DNA of 46,789 bases from an uncultured Porphyromonadaceae bacterium (GTDB taxonomy: Bacteria > Bacteroidota > Bacteroidia > Bacteroidales > Muribaculaceae), in NCBI GenBank assembly GCA_947174305.1, contig CAMWIH010000002.1:1-46789 (forward strand), written 5' to 3'. Both the position numbers and the translations under genes were made by a program. The notes under the pieces were generated by a model. It had not been told where the DNA came from, made no database searches, and saw only the letters and a program-made list of their open reading frames with translations. Below are positions 26,272 through 35,687 of the stretch, piece after piece. Numbering within the stretch: position 1 is the first letter of the stretch; each line of letters opens with the position of its first letter.

Positions 26272-27090
26272 ATGCGACAGATCCGTGTTTTCAGAATTTT
26301 CCTGGCCATTATGTTCTTCGTGGCTTCCGTGGCTTATCTTTGCATTGGCCCGGGGGTGCATCCTATGGCTGTGATTTCTGAAAAGACACAGATCGTCCTT
26401 TCGAGTATAACAGTAACGATAGGAGCCACAATCGTGTGGCTCCTTATCACTTTCCTCTTCGGCCGCATCTATTGTGCCACCGTCTGTCCCATCGGGTCCA
26501 TCACCGATTTCTTTGCACGGCTCGGACGCAAGCTCCCCCGCAGGAGGAAAACTTTCTCCTACCGTCGCCGCAACCACATTGGGCTGATGGTACTGATTGC
26601 TTACATCCTCTCGCTTCTGCTCGGGATCTACACCGTGGCCTTCATCTTCGGACCCTGGAATGCAATGCGAAACATAGCATCAATCGTGAATCCCAACGCT
26701 GTCAAAGTGACCTGGATGGCACTCGGCATCGGAGCCGGCACCGGCATTGCTGTCGGTATCCTCACCTTGCTCCTGCTCATTGTCTGGTCAATGATATCGG
26801 GACGGGATTTTTGCAACACGGTATGCCCCATAGGGTATGCACTCGGTTCGGTGTGCTACAACACGCTTATGCATATCGAGATTGATCCCGACCGTTGCAC
26901 CTACTGCGGCAAATGCGAGGACGTCTGTTCCGCACATTGCATAAAGGTGACGGATCGCTACGTGGATGATTCCCGATGCCTGCGCTGTTTTGATTGCCTT
27001 GCCGTCTGCGACGACGACGCAATCCATTTCCAGATAAACCGCAATATCCCCCTCACCCCCCTCTTCCGAAAAAGAAGCCAAGCTAGATGA
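26272..27090 (+). CDS. Membrane polyferredoxin, NapH-like 4Fe-4S protein
   Basis: A 272-aa protein with four to five membrane helices. Two CxxxCP-type motifs ([12 protein letters not shown] and [12 protein letters not shown]) lie on the cytoplasmic side as in NapH/RdxA-family electron carriers. The C-terminus is a 2[4Fe-4S] ferredoxin domain ([22 protein letters not shown]). It probably moves electrons between the quinone pool or membrane and cytoplasmic ferredoxin-type partners; the partner is unknown. It overlaps thyA by ATGA, so the two genes are translationally coupled, although no functional link is obvious. Confidence 0.85.
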   Translation: MRQIRVFRIFLAIMFFVASVAYLCIGPGVHPMAVISEKTQIVLSSITVTIGATIVWLLITFLFGRIYCATVCPIGSITDFFARLGRKLPRRRKTFSYRRRNHIGLMVLIAYILSLLLGIYTVAFIFGPWNAMRNIASIVNPNAVKVTWMALGIGAGTGIAVGILTLLLLIVWSMISGRDFCNTVCPIGYALGSVCYNTLMHIEIDPDRCTYCGKCEDVCSAHCIKVTDRYVDDSRCLRCFDCLAVCDDDAIHFQINRNIPLTPLFRKRSQAR

Positions 27091-27881
27091 ATCAATATTT
27101 AAATCTCCTGAAAAAAATCCTTGCCGACGGTCATCGCAAAGAGGACCGTACCGGCACAGGCACAGTATCAATCTTCGGCCATCAGATGCGTTTCGACCTC
27201 TCCGAGGGCTTTCCCCTTCTCACCACAAAGAAAGTGCATCTCAAAAGCATAATATACGAATTGCTGTGGTTCCTCAAAGGAGACACTAATGTTCGCTATC
27301 TTCAGGAACATGGAGTGAGGATATGGAATGAATGGGCAGACCCGGATGGCTCCCTCGGCCACATATATGGCTATCAATGGCGTTCCTGGCCTGACTATGA
27401 CGGAGGATTCATAGATCAGATTTCGCAAGCCGTGGAGGATATACAGCACAACCCCGACTCGCGACGCATAATTGTCAGTTCATGGAATGTGGCCGACCTG
27501 AAGAATATGAACCTTCCCCCGTGCCACGCCTTCTTCCAATTCTATGTGGCCGACGGAAAGCTATCGTTACAGCTCTATCAGCGTTCGGCCGACTGCTTCC
27601 TCGGAGTGCCCTTCAATATCGCTTCCTACGCTCTCCTGTGCATGATGATGGCGCAGGTATGCGGCCTTACACCCGGAGAATTCATACACACCACAGGCGA
27701 CACCCACATCTATCTCAACCATCTCGATCAAGTGAAAGAGCAGCTCTCGCGCACTCCGCGAAAACTGCCCCGTATGGTCATCAATCCTGATGTAAAGAAT
27801 ATCTTTGATTTCAAATTCGAAGATTTCACCCTCGAAGATTATGATCCGTGGCCCCCCATCAAAGGAGTTGTAAGTGTATAA
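27087..27881 (+). CDS. thyA: Thymidylate synthase
   Basis: Makes dTMP from dUMP using methylene-tetrahydrofolate. It is 264 aa, the standard length. The nucleophile is in [13 protein letters not shown], and the dUMP-binding arginines and [20 protein letters not shown] follow. It starts with ATG overlapping the upstream stop (ATGA). Its last codons and stop (...TGTAAGTGTATAA) are repeated 32 bp downstream. No dihydrofolate reductase gene follows within the window, although thyA-folA pairs are common. Confidence 0.96.
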   Translation: MNQYLNLLKKILADGHRKEDRTGTGTVSIFGHQMRFDLSEGFPLLTTKKVHLKSIIYELLWFLKGDTNVRYLQEHGVRIWNEWADPDGSLGHIYGYQWRSWPDYDGGFIDQISQAVEDIQHNPDSRRIIVSSWNVADLKNMNLPPCHAFFQFYVADGKLSLQLYQRSADCFLGVPFNIASYALLCMMMAQVCGLTPGEFIHTTGDTHIYLNHLDQVKEQLSRTPRKLPRMVINPDVKNIFDFKFEDFTLEDYDPWPPIKGVVSV

Positions 27882-27922
27882 GAGATATTTTTAAAGGTAC
27901 TGTAAGTGTATAAGAGATATTT
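27869..27922 (+). repeat. 22-bp direct repeat of the thyA 3' end
   Basis: TGTAAGTGTATAAGAGATATTT occurs at 27869-27890, where it includes the thyA stop, and again at 27901-27922, a 32-bp offset. It is a partial tandem duplication that added a second copy of the gene's end. Confidence 0.85.
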
Positions 27923-27925
27923 GTT

Positions 27926-27945
27926 TCCTGTGTTCGAGCCTTGGC
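27926..27945 (-). terminator. Possible hairpin between thyA and the convergent lipoprotein gene
   Basis: TTCGAGCC and GGCTCGAA form an 8-bp stem around TT in the spacer between two convergent genes. No clean T-run follows on either strand, so termination strength is uncertain. Confidence 0.4.
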
Positions 27946-27969
27946 TCGAAGGCTCCGCCCTGCGGCGCC

Positions 27970-28824
27970 TCACCGCGTGACAGTGACGTGGAAGCAACCC
28001 GTTTTTCTCTCGAATTTCACAAGGCATCGCCCCTCCTTGCGCAGGTCGTAAAGCACCTCCGCCAACACATTCTTCAAGGCCTCCTGACTGAGTTCATATC
28101 GCGAGTCGAGGCAATGGAAACGATGATAGGAGATATCGAAGGTTGTCCCGAACTGATGCGTGGAGGAATCCGTGGCGTTAATGTTAACCCTGCGGAGCTT
28201 TTTCACGGTTGCCGGAGTGCGCAGAAGGGAGGTGACACGTATCTTGTAGCGCGCATTCCCCTTCCTCTTCAGCGAATCCTGAAAATTTCTCCCGATTGCG
28301 CTCAAAAGGCTCGAAGCTTCCGGCACAAGATAAGGCAATGAATGCGTAAGCGTGTCAACATAATAATCTGCATTGCTCTGAATCTTCAACATCGGCCTGC
28401 GCGTGTGATAGGCCTTTGAAAGGTCGGTGATCGGGGCTATACCCAATTTCTCAGCATAGGCATACTGACGGTAGTTCGAATCGTTGAACACATCAGCGAG
28501 CCGTCCCAAAGCCTTAACCCTGACAGTCCCTTTTGTCACCATCCGGACCTCAGTTTCTTCTTCGGCTGAGCTCTCCCCCTCCGTCACTTCCTCACTCCCG
28601 GAACTGTCGGTGCCTTTATCCACCTCGGCAACGTTTTGCGTGGCCAAAGCCAGATCCACCTCCTGTTCAAGTTCAGGATTCCTTTCAAGTTCATTTTCGT
28701 AGGCGTAGCCCTCGATCAGGCTGTCGATATCATATCTTGCTTTACGCTGACCACACGAACAAGCGAGCATCCCCAAAATGAGAATGCTCGCCTGCAAGTG
28801 CTTTATATTTTGCAATGTAGGCAT
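27970..28824 (-). CDS. M15-like peptidase lipoprotein (DUF5715-type)
   Basis: A 284-aa lipoprotein. The signal peptide ends in a cysteine (GMLACSCG), followed by an acidic disordered linker (~70-95, Ser/Glu-rich). The C-terminal domain (~140-284) matches the DUF5715/M15-like pattern: SLLRTPATVKKLRRVNINAT, then S-T-H-Q-F-G-T-T-F-D. This fits the D,D-/L,D-carboxypeptidase zinc motif SxHxxGxAxD (H223, D230), and a final E272/H279 (CFHVTV) could supply the base and third ligand. It probably trims peptidoglycan peptides in the periplasm. Family recognition is by eye. A TAACTTTG box at 28874-28881 is its likely promoter, with a 7-bp leader hairpin at 28841-28860. Confidence 0.7.
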   Translation of the reverse strand: MPTLQNIKHLQASILILGMLACSCGQRKARYDIDSLIEGYAYENELERNPELEQEVDLALATQNVAEVDKGTDSSGSEEVTEGESSAEEETEVRMVTKGTVRVKALGRLADVFNDSNYRQYAYAEKLGIAPITDLSKAYHTRRPMLKIQSNADYYVDTLTHSLPYLVPEASSLLSAIGRNFQDSLKRKGNARYKIRVTSLLRTPATVKKLRRVNINATDSSTHQFGTTFDISYHRFHCLDSRYELSQEALKNVLAEVLYDLRKEGRCLVKFERKTGCFHVTVTR

Positions 28825-28840
28825 TTCGTTTCCTTTTTAC

Positions 28841-28860
28841 GAAGCTGATGACACAGCTTC
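28841..28860 (-). promoter_or_regulatory. 5' leader hairpin of the M15-like lipoprotein gene
   Basis: GAAGCTG and CAGCTTC pair around ATGACA between the predicted transcription start and the ATG. Function unknown. Confidence 0.35.
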
Positions 28861-28873
28861 TCATTTATACCTA

Positions 28874-28881
28874 CAAAGTTA
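28874..28881 (-). promoter_or_regulatory. Promoter -7 box of the M15-like lipoprotein gene
   Basis: TAACTTTG on the - strand; the -33 position reads TTTT, one base off TTTG. Confidence 0.6.
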
Positions 28882-28897
28882 ATCAATAATCTTCAAT

Positions 28898-31108
28898 TCA
28901 AAAAATTATCTTATTGGCCTTTCCACCGCAAACACGGATATAGACTCCTCCGCGTTTTGGTTCGGCCACACGAACACCCTGAAGAGTGTAATAAACCGGT
29001 GTCACATCGCCCTGTTCAATCTCGCTTATCAAACTCGGAGAGGCAGTCTTCAAGCCGATGGTCTTATTCTTCCAATGCACCTCTACCCTATATTTGCCGG
29101 GCATCACCTTATAAGCTTTCGCTTCTGAAGGAGCTGCGCTCTCCTCGAGTTTCACGGTGGCGCCGTCAGGAATCAATTCCTTATCGGCTGCCGGGGCGAA
29201 GCGGTTGCCCGAAACATTCAGGTCGTCCCATGTTTTGCCAAGGCTCTTGGCAAACGAGAAGTAGGCATAAGGATCGGAAGCCGCTTTTGCGGCGGGAGCC
29301 GGCGGGATGGGAGCGAAATCAACGGTAGCCACAAACATATTGCCATCCATCTCCATCTCAACACCTGTGTCGCAACCCCAGTCGTTACCGTTGGCGTGGC
29401 CGAGGATATAGAAGTGAGCCGGCATCGGGTCGGTGTCGATTGCGCCTCCGGTTCCGATAGAGAGGGTCATATTGGAGAAATCGGCAGTGATGGTATATGT
29501 GCCGGGAAGGATGAGCCACGATGTGGTGTTCCACGCATCACCACCCTCTTTGGCAAATTTCTTTATCTTAGCTGAGGAGTTGTCACCCACAACAACATCG
29601 GCCTCTATGCTTCCATATCGATCCGAACCATTGACAACCTCCCAGTTGGCGGCACGGGTTGTGATAAAATTGAAAAGGCAGTAAGTATTATTCTCGGAAG
29701 GTTTGAATGTTGCGGTGATGCTGAATTTGTCTCCATCCTTCTTCATTTCAGGAGCTGTGGCTGTATTCCAGTGCTCTCCACCTACATCTCCTATAAGATA
29801 GAGGTGAGCAGGAGTCTCAGGTTCCGGTTCAACGGGCGTTACTCCCGTCTTTGTCCATACACAATAACCGTTGCCGGCCGCCTTGATATCGGAATCGGAA
29901 TATCCTGAGGGTGAAACCATCGCGCCACCCACTTTAACAACTGCCTTACCTTTCGAGCCGGTCACCTCTGCCATATAGCAGTCGTTCGACGACTGAAGCA
30001 CCCTGACAGGAGATTCATTATGAATACCCACGGCATTGCGGATATTGATCAATTGCTGAATCTCTGCCTTGTAATCTTGATAATGAGGGAGGAAGACGCA
30101 AGGTGTTCCGGGACTCATGAGTATGAAGGCGTTGGCCGCCACCACATTCCCTGTGAACTTAGAGCCGTCGCGATATGTGTCGTGATTATCAACGAATGTA
30201 ACGGAATAACGCTGATACCAGTGGTGGATCATACCTGCTGGCTGATCGGTGGTGCCATTCTCTTTCCACACCAATTTTGTCATATCATTTGAAGAGAAGG
30301 CCTCGTTTAGGGCATATTTGCAGGGGAAGTCGAAAGCTGCCGAGGTCTTGCCGGTGGCTTCGATCCATCCTGCAACAGCATCATAGTTGGAATCCCAGTA
30401 TTCTCCTACTGAATATTCCACATCGGCGTAGGTGTTATAAATCTTGTTATACTGGCCGCCATATCCCTTCACCATGTCGTAACGCGCTCCGACATAGCCA
30501 TACTTCTCTTTGAGACATTTGAGATAGTTCTTGCAGTTGTTCTGCACATTGGCGTTGGTATGGTCGAGGTCGCGGCAACCGTCGAAGTTATCGCCGGTGT
30601 CGGGATTTCCGGTCGGTTTCGGCTGACCGGCCGCGTAAGCCATCTCATCATTGCTGCAGATTCCCTCCAGACCTATCTTCCAGGTCTGGCCGTTCCACTG
30701 CTCCACAGGGAAGTCATACCAGTTGGTCACACCGTTGCGGTGATTGATAACGACATCCTCTATGAAACCTGTACCTTTTGCCTTGTAGGTGGCAATCATG
30801 GAAAGAAGCTCCTCCTCTGTGCCGAAAGCGGAATTATGGTTGGTGAACCAATACTGTGGCATATAGCCCATATAGGAGCATTTACCGGAGTTTGGCACCC
30901 AGATTAGTTTGAAATACTGTGAAAGTTCGTCAGCCTGAGCTTCGAGATTGGTCCATTTGGAATCCTTATATGAATCCCAGTAGAAACCCTGAAGCATCAC
31001 ACCCTCATATTTGGAAGGCCAGCCCAAGGCATAGCCATCTGCAACAGTGCCGGCCATTGCGGCTCCGAAAAGTCCGAGAGCCATCGCCCTCGAGAGAAAT
31101 TTGTTCAT
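28898..31108 (-). CDS. Secreted GH13 alpha-amylase with two SusE/F-like starch-binding modules
   Basis: A 736-aa endo-acting starch hydrolase. Signal peptide ~1-25. The GH13 barrel (~33-420) has region I DVVINHRNG (~118-126), region II GARYDMVKG (nucleophile D211), region III SVGEYWDS (acid/base E236) and region IV FVDNHDTY (D310). After a Pro/Glu linker (VEPEPETPAH) come two related modules (~440-555 and ~560-690) beginning AHLYLIGDVGG and AHFYILGHANG. They resemble the starch-binding domains of SusE/SusF. The C-terminus (YYTLQGVRVAEPKRGGVYI...) is a short type-A sorting signal, so the enzyme is probably surface-displayed or released. No SusCD pair lies next to it. Promoter box at 31156-31163. 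Confidence 0.93.
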   Translation of the reverse strand: MNKFLSRAMALGLFGAAMAGTVADGYALGWPSKYEGVMLQGFYWDSYKDSKWTNLEAQADELSQYFKLIWVPNSGKCSYMGYMPQYWFTNHNSAFGTEEELLSMIATYKAKGTGFIEDVVINHRNGVTNWYDFPVEQWNGQTWKIGLEGICSNDEMAYAAGQPKPTGNPDTGDNFDGCRDLDHTNANVQNNCKNYLKCLKEKYGYVGARYDMVKGYGGQYNKIYNTYADVEYSVGEYWDSNYDAVAGWIEATGKTSAAFDFPCKYALNEAFSSNDMTKLVWKENGTTDQPAGMIHHWYQRYSVTFVDNHDTYRDGSKFTGNVVAANAFILMSPGTPCVFLPHYQDYKAEIQQLINIRNAVGIHNESPVRVLQSSNDCYMAEVTGSKGKAVVKVGGAMVSPSGYSDSDIKAAGNGYCVWTKTGVTPVEPEPETPAHLYLIGDVGGEHWNTATAPEMKKDGDKFSITATFKPSENNTYCLFNFITTRAANWEVVNGSDRYGSIEADVVVGDNSSAKIKKFAKEGGDAWNTTSWLILPGTYTITADFSNMTLSIGTGGAIDTDPMPAHFYILGHANGNDWGCDTGVEMEMDGNMFVATVDFAPIPPAPAAKAASDPYAYFSFAKSLGKTWDDLNVSGNRFAPAADKELIPDGATVKLEESAAPSEAKAYKVMPGKYRVEVHWKNKTIGLKTASPSLISEIEQGDVTPVYYTLQGVRVAEPKRGGVYIRVCGGKANKIIF

Positions 31109-31155
31109 ATTGATCCTAAGGTTATTTAGTTATAAAGCCTAATTTTTAAAGCATA

Positions 31156-31163
31156 CAAAATTA
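31156..31163 (-). promoter_or_regulatory. Promoter -7 box of the amylase gene
   Basis: TAATTTTG on the - strand with GTTG (3 of 4 of TTTG) exactly 20 bp upstream, about 48 bp before the ATG. Confidence 0.6.
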
Positions 31164-31244
31164 ACAATTATCGCTTTAACTTCCAACCTGAAAGGGATAA
31201 AGTTATGGGAGACAGGAAAATTTTTTGACAAGAGAATGTTTTTG

Positions 31245-31303
31245 ACAGGAGAACAGGGGTAACAGGAGGTCATTATTCTCCTGTTTCCCCTGTTCTCCTG
31301 TCT
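31245..31303 (+). terminator. Very long hairpin built from ACAGG words
   Basis: Two 25-nt arms differing at a single position, starting GACAGGAGAACAGGGG and ending CCCCTGTTCTCCTGTC, with a 9-nt loop, are followed by TTTTTT on the + strand. The T-run is on the strand opposite to both flanking genes, so it does not look like an ordinary terminator for either. Confidence 0.6.
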
Positions 31304-31344
31304 TTTTTCTAAATATTATTGTCCCCCCTGTCTTGTCTGCTTAC

Positions 31345-32163
31345 TCAAAAATACTTTATCTCTTCCGGCCGGAACACTATCTCTTTGGCTGTGACGGGCG
31401 CGGCAAGGAAATAGCCGAGGCAGAAATCGCCTTCGAACATCCGCGGTCCGTTGCTATTGCCCACACTCAGGGCCTCAAGATAATCGTGCATCGCCCGGCT
31501 CACAGGCACCACAGTGGCCTTTATCACATCTCCATCCTCGAGCTTATCCCCCTCATCTTCCTCATCAAGATCCATCCGGGTGGTCATCATCACCTCATTT
31601 ATGATGCCGTTAGCCGAAAGCATATCGTTTATCTCAGCCCATTTATAGGCCTCTCCGTTGCGATATACGCGCAACCAATAGCAATCCTCATTCGAAACAG
31701 GATCATCGGTAAAAGAGACCTGAAGCACGGCCACATAATCGTATGGCATCTTTATCCAGTTAAATTCCATTCCGGTGATATCTACCGCCGCACCCATGGT
31801 GCATTCGGATGTATAAACCACCTCTCCCCTTTTGACAGTAAGGCGATAGTTATGCCCTTCAATCCCCGGGACATCGGAAATGAACAGCCCCTCTGAATCA
31901 GGTGTCAGAGTGATCTCCTCACCTGTGGTGAGATCCGCAATCACCACCTCCGCATCAGTGAGATGTTCCAGATTCATCGGTTCATCCATCGGAGTGGTGA
32001 ACGTGAGCGAAACTTCTGCCCCATCCTGCGTAAGAGAACCTTCAATCACAAGAATCGGCTCTATATCGTGATATTTGAAGTCGAGTTCCTTTTCGCATCC
32101 CGCCAAAAGAACCCCGATGAATAAAAATGCTATCCTAAATAATCCTTGAAAAATTACCTTCAT
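31345..32163 (-). CDS. DUF4249 family surface lipoprotein
   Basis: About 272 aa from ATG 32163 (MKVIFQGLF). The signal peptide has lipobox LLAGC and mature start CEKELDF. The body is beta-rich, starting with the family-typical 'epiLVIEGSLTqdg' and 'vsLTfTtPmdeP' and including DEPMNLEHLTDAEVVIADL. DUF4249 proteins normally partner a TonB-dependent receptor as an outer-membrane lid or cargo-binding lipoprotein, and the receptor is encoded just upstream. The 9-bp array 32174-32245 fills the gap between the two genes. Ligand unknown. Confidence 0.85.
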   Translation of the reverse strand: MKVIFQGLFRIAFLFIGVLLAGCEKELDFKYHDIEPILVIEGSLTQDGAEVSLTFTTPMDEPMNLEHLTDAEVVIADLTTGEEITLTPDSEGLFISDVPGIEGHNYRLTVKRGEVVYTSECTMGAAVDITGMEFNWIKMPYDYVAVLQVSFTDDPVSNEDCYWLRVYRNGEAYKWAEINDMLSANGIINEVMMTTRMDLDEEDEGDKLEDGDVIKATVVPVSRAMHDYLEALSVGNSNGPRMFEGDFCLGYFLAAPVTAKEIVFRPEEIKYF

Positions 32164-32173
32164 AATCAAACTC

Positions 32174-32245
32174 GCCTATAATGCCTAAATTGCCTATCCC
32201 GCCTAAATCGCCTATAATGCCTACCCCGGCCCCGTCGCCTAAAAC
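32174..32245 (-). repeat. 9-bp minisatellite, eight units (GCCTAnnnn)
   Basis: Eight consecutive 9-bp units in exact register: GCCTATAAT, GCCTAAATT, GCCTATCCC, GCCTAAATC, GCCTATAAT, GCCTACCCC, GGCCCCGTC, GCCTAAAAC. The array spans the whole gap between the DUF4249 start and the TonB receptor stop (TAG at 32239-32241) and reaches into its last codons. The unit GCCTATCCC is shared with the array at 22378. Confidence 0.85.
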
Positions 32246-34299
32246 CGCAAAGTATAACTCACCGAAGGGATCACTCCGAACATTGCCTGCAGCACAGCCC
32301 TCGAACCCGAAGGCTTAGTGGGGTCATCCTCGAAATAGACCACGTAGGGATTATAACGGCAATAGAGGTTATACACCCCGAAGCTCCATTCGTAGGTGAA
32401 TTTCTTTCCAACATGGATATATGTAGCCGAGAGGTCGAGACGATGAGTATCGGGCGTGCGGTAGCCATTCCGCTTGCTGTAATAATAGATGGTGGTTCCG
32501 CTCAGCTCATATTTATCGTCAGGAGCCGTGAGAGGGGTGCCCGAAGAGAAAATCCAGGAACCCGAAAGGCTCCAGCGGTCGTTGAACCGGTAAATTCCGA
32601 CAACCGACAGGTCGTGGCGACGGTCGTTGGTGGCGTCATACCATTGGCCGCCGTTTATGCCGGCAATCTTGGTCTGAGTCTTGGAAAGGCAATAGGAGAT
32701 CCACCCCGTGAGCTTACCAGTATTCTTTCGCACCATCACCTCCGCGCCATAGCTTCTCCCCTTTCCGCCCAGTATTATATCCTCGATATTGAGACGTGAG
32801 AACATACTCATCCCGTCGCGATAATCATACACATTATCTATATTCTTGTAATACCCCTCCAGCGACCAATCAAAGGCACCGTCGGGAGTCATCCCCACAT
32901 ATCCGGCCACATACTGCCAGGCCTTTTCAGGCCTTATTGCGGCAGAAGAGAGGGCGTAGCGGTCGAACGGAAAACTCGTGGCGCTCGAGCGGATGGAATG
33001 GAGGCTCTGGCTGGTGAGCGACACCCCGGCCTTTACATTATGGTTGTCGTTAATGCTCCATTTAAGGCTCACACGCGGTTCGGGAGTGATGTAGGTCTTT
33101 GAGGAATAATCGGGAGCGGATTCCTGAGCCGAATAGAATTTATGGAACCAACTGCCGGAAAGAGAGGTGAAAAGATTGAGCCTTACGCCTCCCGACAGGT
33201 AAAAATTACCGGCCAACAGCCCCTCATAGTTTATCCAGGCGGCATTCACCCAACCGCTCTTGAGATCGCGCACCCGGGTTCCGCTTATTGCGAAATCGGC
33301 CGACTGCACCCGGAGAAGCTCCGAACGGACTCCGAATTCAAGCGTGCGGTCATCGTCGATGGAATAGGCTATATTCTCATTTACAGATGCGTTGCGGATA
33401 TATTCCTTAAGCATCTGGTCGCTATCCATTATGCTCATCTCCATCTTTGTGGTGTAGGAGGTGTAGGCTCCTGTGGTGTTAAACCGCCACGCGTCACCAC
33501 GCCTTGCCAACCAGTTGGCCGATCCGGCTATGTTGCCCCAATACATCCCCATGATTCCGCCGATTGCCATATTGTCGTGACTGGCAATGAAGGAGAGATC
33601 AACATTGTCGTCCTGACGGGGCTTGTAGCGGAATTTTGCAGTGACATCATAGAAATTCATCACCACATGGCGATATTTCGGTATCATCTTCAGGAAAGCA
33701 TCCACGTATGATCTGCGGGCCGTGACGGCAAAAGAGAGTTTCTCTTTCACTATCGGGCCTCTCGCCATAAGTTTTGCGGCCAGGATGCCGATTGTTCCTG
33801 CCGCGTGGTAGCTATCCATATCGCCGGGCGTGAGGGCCGTCTCGAGCACTGAGGAGGAGGCTTCACCGAATGAGGCCGGGATTGGGCCTTTGTAAAGGGT
33901 GGCACGGCCGATTGCCTGGTCACTGAAGGTGGAGAAGATACCCATCACGTGGGTAGGGCTGTAAAGGGTCATGCCGTCAAGCTGTATGAGGTTCTGCCCC
34001 GAAGTGCCGCCGCGCACTTCAAAACCTCCCGCTCCGTCGCCTTCGCTATGCACGCCGGGGAGATAGGTGATCGATTTTATAATGTCGTTCTCTCCGAAAA
34101 GCACGGGCACCAAAGCCATCTTGGAAAGCTCCACATTCTCAACGCCCAAGCGTAGGGAGGATAGGCGCTGGCCGGCCGACTGACCAGTGACCACCAGTTC
34201 CTGCAACTCTTCTGTCTGCTCCTGCGCTTCCGCCACTCCCTCACACAACAGCAGTCCGGAAAGGACCAATCCGGAAATTACGATCTTTCTTATTACCAT
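32239..34299 (-). CDS. TonB-dependent outer-membrane receptor
   Basis: A 686-aa receptor. Signal peptide ~1-25, TonB-box-like TEELQELVVTG, plug domain (~35-160, KSITYLPGVHSEGDGAGGFEVRGGTSGQNLIQLDGM), then a 22-strand barrel ending SVSYTLRF with the C-terminal aromatic of outer-membrane proteins. It lacks the N-terminal carboxypeptidase-regulatory domain usual in SusC-type receptors and is short, more like a metal, cofactor or peptide receptor. It sits in an operon with an upstream lipoprotein and the downstream DUF4249 partner. No TonB/ExbBD genes are in the window. Confidence 0.93.
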   Translation of the reverse strand: MVIRKIVISGLVLSGLLLCEGVAEAQEQTEELQELVVTGQSAGQRLSSLRLGVENVELSKMALVPVLFGENDIIKSITYLPGVHSEGDGAGGFEVRGGTSGQNLIQLDGMTLYSPTHVMGIFSTFSDQAIGRATLYKGPIPASFGEASSSVLETALTPGDMDSYHAAGTIGILAAKLMARGPIVKEKLSFAVTARRSYVDAFLKMIPKYRHVVMNFYDVTAKFRYKPRQDDNVDLSFIASHDNMAIGGIMGMYWGNIAGSANWLARRGDAWRFNTTGAYTSYTTKMEMSIMDSDQMLKEYIRNASVNENIAYSIDDDRTLEFGVRSELLRVQSADFAISGTRVRDLKSGWVNAAWINYEGLLAGNFYLSGGVRLNLFTSLSGSWFHKFYSAQESAPDYSSKTYITPEPRVSLKWSINDNHNVKAGVSLTSQSLHSIRSSATSFPFDRYALSSAAIRPEKAWQYVAGYVGMTPDGAFDWSLEGYYKNIDNVYDYRDGMSMFSRLNIEDIILGGKGRSYGAEVMVRKNTGKLTGWISYCLSKTQTKIAGINGGQWYDATNDRRHDLSVVGIYRFNDRWSLSGSWIFSSGTPLTAPDDKYELSGTTIYYYSKRNGYRTPDTHRLDLSATYIHVGKKFTYEWSFGVYNLYCRYNPYVVYFEDDPTKPSGSRAVLQAMFGVIPSVSYTLRF

Positions 34300-34374
34300 T
34301 ACCTAATCGAAATCTTTTTCCAAAAGACTTTCCCCATTCTCCGGTCTAAATTTAAAATTTTCCATTCTAAATTA

Positions 34375-35664
34375 TCATTCCTCTACACCCATGCTCGCTT
34401 CAATCCATATCTTCTGATAGGCTTCGAGCAATGCGCCCAATTTGGGAGCCATATCGGCAAATCCGGCGAAATATTCAGCAGGGGTGTAGAGCGTATGATC
34501 GGGGAATTGGATCATCGGGGTGGCCGAATAGCCCCACATCGTGTCCCATTCCTTATATTCGGGCTGGAAAAGGAGGGTGGCCTGATCGGTCTTTGTTCCA
34601 TTATATCGCACCTGACTCTTTATGTTCTTGTTAAGGCGGTCGCAAGCTTCCTGACAAGCATTTTTCACCATATTCTTGTCGGTACTGCCCCAGCCGGCAA
34701 ATTCTCCGGCAATATCGAGAGGAAGTTTCTCGTAATAATCCATCTGGCCATAAACCTGGATCGCCCCCATAACATCCACTCCGCAATAACCCTTCTTTAC
34801 CATCTTCCCTATGAGGTTATCGAGAAGCAACGACTCGGTGTTCTTAAGCTCTTTCCATCGGACGGCATCGCAAAGGCCGGAGCCTTTGAGTGTGGCGTAT
34901 GCGGTTGACATCTTCTCGTTGCTTATGAAAAACTCCGAGCGTGATTCCACAATCTCATCCTTACCTTCTATTTCGGTCTGGGCGCGAAGGTTCATCATCC
35001 GGGCATCGACATCGGCAGAAATGGTGTGCTTTTTGGAATCGTAGGAGGAGGAAACAACACTGTTGGCAAGCTGAACACCATTGTCGGTGAGGTCAACCGT
35101 TACATTCACCCTATCTGTGCCCATTCCTTGCTGAGTCACTTTCATCACCGCAGGCTCTCCGACCCTGTTCTTGAACTGAAATTCTATATTATCAGACGAA
35201 GAGGTCTTAACCCAGGATTGGGTGGCGGCATCCGGCTGGTAAATTCCACATAGTTCTTTAAATATGGCACCGAATGAGAAATCGGTGGCACTCCGGGTCA
35301 GACTGCTGAGGTCTCCGCCAGTGGCCTCCAGGAGATGACGCAGATACTCTCCCGGTGCAGGAACGATTTCCCCTATTATTTCATAGAAATTTTCCGGCAG
35401 CTTATAAGAACCGTAAGTGGCATCATAATATGCGGCCAATTCGATAATCTCCTGCTGATCGGCCGGATTAAATTTCATAAGGAATTTTCCCGCGGTCTCC
35501 TCAATAAACGCACGGCTTTCTTCCGGGCTCAAAGCCTGCATCGTGCCGCTACCCTGCGGTCCCTCAGGATTATCAATATCGGTTCCCTTATCGCACGCCG
35601 TCAAAGCGAGCAGACACAATCCCATCCATTTAAGATTGGAAAATTTAAGATTGGAAAACTTCAT
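34375..35664 (-). CDS. Predicted surface lipoprotein of unknown function
   Basis: About 429 aa from ATG 35664. The ORF-track start at 35820 lies upstream of the predicted promoter and the extension is a repeat, so it is rejected. The signal peptide MKFSNLKFSNLKWMGLCLLALTAC contains an exact 15-bp tandem duplication (KFSNL twice) and ends in a lipobox cysteine followed by DKGTD, a surface-export-like start. The mature protein is large, mixed helical/beta, with no recognised domain. It is the first gene of a - strand operon with the TonB receptor (76 bp apart) and DUF4249, so it may bind or process the receptor's substrate. Confidence 0.65.
   Translation of the reverse strand: MKFSNLKFSNLKWMGLCLLALTACDKGTDIDNPEGPQGSGTMQALSPEESRAFIEETAGKFLMKFNPADQQEIIELAAYYDATYGSYKLPENFYEIIGEIVPAPGEYLRHLLEATGGDLSSLTRSATDFSFGAIFKELCGIYQPDAATQSWVKTSSSDNIEFQFKNRVGEPAVMKVTQQGMGTDRVNVTVDLTDNGVQLANSVVSSSYDSKKHTISADVDARMMNLRAQTEIEGKDEIVESRSEFFISNEKMSTAYATLKGSGLCDAVRWKELKNTESLLLDNLIGKMVKKGYCGVDVMGAIQVYGQMDYYEKLPLDIAGEFAGWGSTDKNMVKNACQEACDRLNKNIKSQVRYNGTKTDQATLLFQPEYKEWDTMWGYSATPMIQFPDHTLYTPAEYFAGFADMAPKLGALLEAYQKIWIEASMGVEE
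35631..35660 (-). repeat. 15-bp tandem duplication in the signal-peptide coding region
   Basis: TAAGATTGGAAAATT and TAAGATTGGAAAACT, adjacent and in frame, duplicate five codons in the lipoprotein signal peptide. Confidence 0.8.
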
Positions 35665-35687
35665 TCTCGTCAATAATTTTAATTTCT

